Assembly: GCA_947095535.1 (NCBI GenBank)
Contig: OX352773.1
Location: forward strand, 257,695,590 to 257,759,589
DNA length: 64,000 nucleotides
Direction of reading: 5' to 3'
Origin: Poecilobothrus nobilitatus
Taxonomy: Eukaryota; Arthropoda; Insecta; Diptera; Dolichopodidae
Below the pieces are notes generated by a model that had not been told where the DNA came from, made no database searches, and saw only the letters and a list, made by a program, of their open reading frames with translations. How positions within the stretch are numbered: the stretch's first letter is position 1; every line of letters starts with the position of its first letter. Below, one piece after another: positions 59,444 to 64,000 of the stretch. Both the position numbers and the translations under genes were made by a program.

Positions 59444-59650
59444 AGAAAGAAGGTAAAAGATTACTTGGAGAACTCAGCGGTTGACACCAACTTCTTTTTA
59501 TGCGCAAAACAACAGGATGGATTTTTAATCAATTGTAGAACTTATGAAGTAGCTGGAAGTGACACAAACCTTGAAATTATTCGAAAAAATGAAAATTTTG
59601 AAGCTCCTATAACAACATGTAAAAAATTGCCTCAATTACAAGCCAATTGA
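59444..59650 (+). CDS. Unidentified open frame with coding-like composition
   Basis: This 69-codon frame (RKKVKDYLENSAVDTNFFLC ... KKLPQLQAN, stop) uses a mixed, non-repetitive codon set and is less A/T-rich than its flanks. There is no in-frame ATG at its beginning and a TGA lies just upstream, so it would have to be an exon or a truncated relic. The following 600 bp (to about 60250) also have raised G+C but are broken by stops in all frames. I cannot assign a family; a decayed transposon or retrocopied gene is the most likely explanation. Confidence 0.3.
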   Translation, partial: RKKVKDYLENSAVDTNFFLCAKQQDGFLINCRTYEVAGSDTNLEIIRKNENFEAPITTCKKLPQLQAN

Positions 59651-61387
59651 CTAACAAATCTTAGATGTCATTATATTAGAACCTACAAAGGCTACACTGT
59701 GACAACAACCTGACCTAAATTAAACCGGTTAAATGATTAGCTAGATTCTTGTTCCTAAAGCATTGCAAAATGTTATAGGGATTTCAACGCGACGTAATTC
59801 GAAAATTTTATATGAGTTTTATGAGTTTTGCAGAAGCTGGAAAAAGGAAGAGGAATGGGGATCAAACTTTCATCTTTTACGTAAATAACTAACTTTCGCT
59901 CTAGAAAGAAGAAGTTTTCTGGAGAAATTCTTCTAAAAATAACCTCTACGATCTATCAATCGTTAGCTTATGGCACTTAGAATAAGCTCCCAAAACGCTT
60001 AATTAGGACAAAACTGATACAAAGTATTACAACTAAGGACCTAAGTGTTAAACTGGCCTAAGTGTGCCAAAATGTTGAAAACGTTATCAAATATAAATAT
60101 TACATTTGTTGGAATATTAATTATCTGGCTAAGCAAATTCAAATAATGTTGAAATTAAACAGAAAAAACCTAACGATTACAATAAAGAGAATGTGATTAA
60201 AACAAATGCAAATAATGCAAATGGAAGCTATTTAAGAAAATTTTTATTTTTAAATTTATTAAGGCAAGGCAAATTTTGTGCAATTCTATGTAATTCATTA
60301 TAAGTTTATCATTATTTGCTGAAGTTCTCTGAAAAATTTTGTCTTTAATTAAATTTTTATTTTAATTAGTAGATTATCCATCTAACAATATTTTATTTCA
60401 ATTTAAAAACTTTGATTTAAATAAATCTGATTAATTGATTTTGAAAAATAAAAGTTTGCTATATTATTATGCACATATCTTTTACTTTAGAAAAAATGGA
60501 TCGGCTTTCTCCTAAAATAAATGTCTAAAATATATAAAAAATTAATTTTTTTTTTCTTTTTCGTTTTCGTTTTATATTCAACTAAAACTTTTCAAACAAA
60601 CATTGGAAAAAATAAAACTAAGAAAAATAAATGTTTACTAGATTTTGACCATCATTATGACAAGAAACAAAAAAAAAGTTGTTTTTAGAAAATGGAAAAT
60701 AATCTACAAATTTATTAACATTAGCATATACATATTTAAGTGAACAAACATTTACACTCTGTTTTTAATACCTACGAGTATTTACATACATGCATACACA
60801 TATCTTCATGATATTAACATCTTAACATTCCTTAAATATCTTAAGTATAAAAAAAAATTTGAAAAAAAAGAAAAAAACTTTTGGAAAAACAGCAGAAAAA
60901 AAATATTATCATTACTAAGAAAAACTTTGATTGTTTATATCTTTGGTTTTTCTCCACAGTTCCACAATTTCGGTTTATGTCCATATTTTTTCTTAGTTTA
61001 AAAAAAAAAACAGCAATATGTAAACTCTTACAGTGTGTACGAAACATGACGACTCATAACGACTTAAATAAAGAAAGACATTTAATTAACAGTTATTTTT
61101 TGTTATAATTTAATTGTATAAGTTTTCATTCTAAAAATTGCCGTTAGTTTAATATCCTACATATGACAAATAAAAACAATTTAAAGCAATTCATCTACTT
61201 CTACATTGTTTGATTCTAGAGGTTTACTTCATTAAATTATATTCAACTAAAAACCTTATCTCTAGACACATAGCATCAATTAACTAACAGAATAAATTTT
61301 ATTGATTGATTTATGATTAGAAATTCTTAAAAATTATAGTTTTCCACCAATTTAGCTACAAAAACAAAAGAAAATTTATTTCTTGCT
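59651..61387. other. Mixed-composition then AT-rich region
   Basis: To about 60250 the sequence has raised G+C and coding-like words (GCAGAAGCTGGAAAAAGGAA and CTTTCGCTCTAGAAAG) without a long frame. Beyond that it is plain A/T sequence. Confidence 0.35.
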
Positions 61388-61614
61388 ATGTCTATATTTG
61401 ATTGGTATATAGGAACTATAAGATATGGGGCCATTCCCTTAAGCACTCAGACTAGAATCCTATCAACAGTGAAACTAATTTATTTGGCTTTTCTACCTAA
61501 TGTAGCAAGAAAATTTCAAATAACTTTGAAAAATAAATTTGTAGTTAGCATTCTTCAGGACACATTTTCCTCATACTCAACACACATACATCATCATACA
61601 AAATACATACTGAA

Positions 61615-61800
61615 AAACTTCTGAACTTTACTCCGAGCAAGATATGTGCATAAATGTTTTACCGAAGATGAACTGCCAGCAATAAACTCTCTACAGATCT
61701 TTAGTTTCTTACAGGTAGAAGGGCTGACAGAAGTATTATAAATGGAGGAAAAACCCACAATACGTAGTAATAGAGGGAGCATAATAAATCTACATTCAAA
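61615..61800 (+). repeat. Dispersed repeat, pair with 33795-34000
   Basis: CTTTACTCCGAGCAAGATAT, CAGATCTTTAGTTTCTTACA, GGGCTGACAGAAGTATTATA and CCCACAATACGTAG match the other locus in order. A 78-codon frame (61388-61624) ends just inside it and may be the upstream part of the same decayed element. The class is not identified. Confidence 0.55.
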
Positions 61801-62958
61801 GTTTGTACTGTTAATTGTACCTCTTCAAAAACATTAATCTAATAATCTAGCATTTAATGCATAACTATAGATACAATAAAATTTAAATATGGTAAAGTAT
61901 TTAAAAAAATCAATTAATATAAAGAAAATTAAAAAATAAAAGAAAAACTACAGATGAATCAAAGAGTTAAAATTACTTTTATAGAATTCAGGATTTTAGA
62001 AATAAATAGTTTCTAAAATTATTTTACGTAATAGTGGTTGTTATCTTTTATACACTCTGTATTTAATTTTGTTTTTGTTTTTAATATTATCCACATTGAT
62101 CCACTTTTAAAATAATATATATATATCTATCTCCTTCATATATATATATATATATCTTTTTAACTAACTTGCTTTGTACGATCAACTTCTAACAATACTT
62201 ATTACTATCATAGTGATTTTCACAAAAGGACATTCTATAATGAGTTCTATAATAATATATTAAATATTAAACAATCACAGATATATAACTAATATATATA
62301 TGTGCAGAAATAGAATACTAATTTTTCATTTTTTTTTTTCCTTTTTTAAAAGGAATATTAAAATACAAACAAAAAAACTAAAAAGAATGCAAAGAAATCA
62401 AAAATAGAAAAATATAAAAAGGACGAAATAAATTTACACACAAAGAACTTTTTCTTGCATATATATTTTAGTATATAAATTATATATTATATTTATATAT
62501 ATATACTTTTTTTAATATCATCTATGCTAGGGTGATTTTTATAGACTTAAGAAATAAACTAGCTCTTTTAGAGTCTGTTTAGATGATAATATTAAATAAA
62601 CATAACAAAAAAAAGAGGGAATTTAAGAAAAATTAGGGCTACCAGCTCTACCAGCCGATTTTATAGGTAATTTAGAAATATAGTTAACATGTTTTATCAT
62701 TAATATTTAACTCATATATTATATTGTATAGACTAACAGAATTTATAGCAGAGATGATGTTGATTTTCTATTTTTAATAATGAAATTAATTCTTAAAAAT
62801 AAGTGCACATATAAAATCCATAGGGATAAATAAAATTTCAAAAATTCAAAATTTCTTCAACAGCTTCAAATGTCGAAACAGGTTAATAAAACGCATTATT
62901 TAATGGCCTAAAATATTTTTATTTATATATTCTTCAAAAACAATTCTTCAACAAATAG
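61801..62958. other. AT-rich spacer
   Basis: TA tracts near 62115-62155 and 62463-62508; no gene recognised. Confidence 0.4.
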
Positions 62959-63411
62959 GATGGCGCTGCTCAAACATCATTAGGTTTAGACAAAATCCAA
63001 AATCGCGCCTTACGCCTGATTGGCAACCGTACTGTTCAGGGAACCTTTACTCCTCTTAACGCATGTCGAAATATTGGAGCTTTATCTTTCTGTTATAGAT
63101 ATCTTGTAGGTAACGGCATTTGTTCTATTGAATTTAAATCAATAATGCCTCTCCTTAAACAATTCCAACGCAACACTAGGGGAACTTCAAGTGCCCATTT
63201 CTACACCGTGGCAATTCCTAGGTGGTTTAAAAGTGGTTATGGAAACTATTTTATTGTAAGAACCGCTAAAATGTGGAACATGCTTCCATTCAACGTGTTC
63301 TCCTCTGATACAAATGGTTCATTATACAATTTGCAACTTTTCAAAAAGAACTTATTCAGGTTCGTCTCCAATTTACCCGCCAATTCTTCCTTATGTTCAT
63401 ATTACCCTTGA
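62959..63411 (+). pseudogene. Non-LTR retrotransposon (LINE) ORF2 C-terminus
   Basis: The open frame of 150 residues starts after a TAG at 62956 and runs to TGA at 63409-63411. It contains the post-reverse-transcriptase block LGLDKIQNRALRLIG (62980-63024), then LNACRNIGALSFCYRYLVG, a PRWFKSGYGNYFIVRTAKMW segment and NMLPFNVF...YNLQLFKKNL. This order is typical of the C-terminus of CR1/jockey-class LINE polyproteins (reverse transcriptase and endonuclease; target-primed insertion). The catalytic reverse-transcriptase domain is missing: a 5'-truncated copy. The remaining frame has no stop, so insertion is fairly recent. The clade cannot be fixed from this part. Confidence 0.85.
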
Positions 63412-63499
63412 ACTCCACTGCTTCTTGCTCAAACCTACAATAATTTTGTAAAGAGGAAAACTTTCCTAGAGTTTGGGTAGCGTGTAAAAAAAAAAAAAT
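62959..63499 (+). mobile_element. 5'-truncated LINE insertion with 3' UTR and poly-A
   Basis: The ORF2 end is followed by about 75 bp of 3' UTR and an A13 tract (63487-63499), which marks the 3' end of the insertion. Truncation at the 5' side at about 62959 is usual for LINEs. I could not see a convincing target duplication. Confidence 0.75.
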
Positions 63500-63633
63500 C
63501 AAAATTGGAAAATATATAGGTACTATAAAATGTTATTCTTATTTTTTTCCTTAATGAAAGTGAGACCACCAATAATACCAATAATACCTTTTTAAACCAC
63601 TCTTCTAAAACCACCAATAATACCTTTTTAATA

Positions 63634-63875
63634 GTGTCAGATTCGCACTAACCCACCTAATCTTTTAGCCAATATAATGGGTTGAAAACTCTTCACTATT
63701 TACGCAGTATATTGGCAAAAGACTATTAGATAGGACAGAGATGCAGAAACTGTCAATTGGAGGGTGGGACTGAAAGGGAACAATGAATTAGCCTTTATTA
63801 TTAATATTATTATTATTAGTTTGTTATCAGTAACCAAGCCATCATCATGCAATAGTATATATACCTGCATTAGAT
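63634..63875 (-). repeat. 300-bp stem-loop repeat, copy D
   Basis: On the minus strand: CATGATGATGGCTTGGTTAC, an AAT-rich stretch, TTCAGTCCCACCCTCCAATT, GCATCTCTGTCCTATCTAAT, then stem GCCAATATAC (63707-63716 on +) against TATATTGGCT (63667-63676), AGGTGGGTTAGTGCGAATCT and the terminal GTCAG-type end (TAGTGTCAGATTCGCACTAA, 63634-63653). It is 130 bp downstream of the LINE tail. Confidence 0.75.
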
Positions 63876-64000
63876 AAAAAATTTGAACCGATTGAAAAAC
63901 CGACGATTTAACCAACGTATCATGAGTCAGATGATAACGAGGACTAATCAAAAAAATAAAGTTTCAATTATACTAAACCACTTCTAATACGAACCCTGTA

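Noticed and set aside
58669..59493. Inverted 17-bp word (AAGYTGGTGTCAACCGC at 58677 and its complement at 59477) as termini of an element
   Set aside because: The match does not extend into the flanks, and several such matches are expected by chance in 64 kb; it is noted only because both words are G+C-rich.
62959..63411. A host gene
   Set aside because: Residue pattern, truncation and the following A13 tract identify a LINE ORF2 end.

Overview
The window looks like one AT-rich intergenic-to-genic segment of an insect nuclear genome, most probably a fly (Diptera). The evidence is (i) a five-exon gene with GT-AG introns encoding an insect-specific gustatory receptor (7tm_7 family), (ii) several repeats with the head layout of the dipteran INE-1/DINE-1 Helitron relatives (TTATACCC...GGGTATA terminal hairpin followed by a GTCC tetranucleotide run), and (iii) tRNA-derived SINEs, Helitrons, hAT-, Tc1/mariner- and LINE-type remnants. 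There are no bacterial-type operons, no CRISPR array and no full-length RNA gene.

Layout. 0.5-4.5 kb: a DINE-like element carrying a precisely inserted 2.4-kb Helitron. 5-7.4 kb: a second DINE-like subfamily, a broken Helitron helicase on the minus strand, an old DINE-like copy and a tRNA-SINE. 8.5-15.9 kb: the only gene I can fully support, a gustatory receptor of 569 residues (exons 8499-9327, 14759-15381, 15468-15530, 15616-15705, 15772-15876). Its 5.4-kb first intron holds a second young DINE-like copy, two TIR elements (one with the C-terminal end of a transposase) and a 20-G run.

16-57 kb: a gene desert about 40 kb long of AT-rich DNA. It contains old DINE-like copies (about 16, 24, 36.7, 43 and 44.5 kb), a DINE-TR1-like element with 142-bp tandem units (34.7-35.7 kb), two 120-bp foldback MITEs, SINEs, a pentanucleotide array, a hAT-type element with target-site duplication (46 kb), and an unclassified 300-bp repeat present four to five times that keeps a stem-loop. 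57-64 kb: the third young DINE-like copy, a possible short terminal exon (58.66 kb), an unidentified open frame (59.44 kb), and a 5'-truncated LINE with poly-A tail (62.96-63.5 kb).

There is no multi-gene pathway. The biology is one chemoreceptor embedded in a mobile-element landscape. I did not find a convincing new biological system. The least explained signals are the 300-bp stem-loop repeat family, the tandem-unit DINE-like superfamily with very different copy ages, and the two small unassigned coding-like islands at 58.66 and 59.44 kb.
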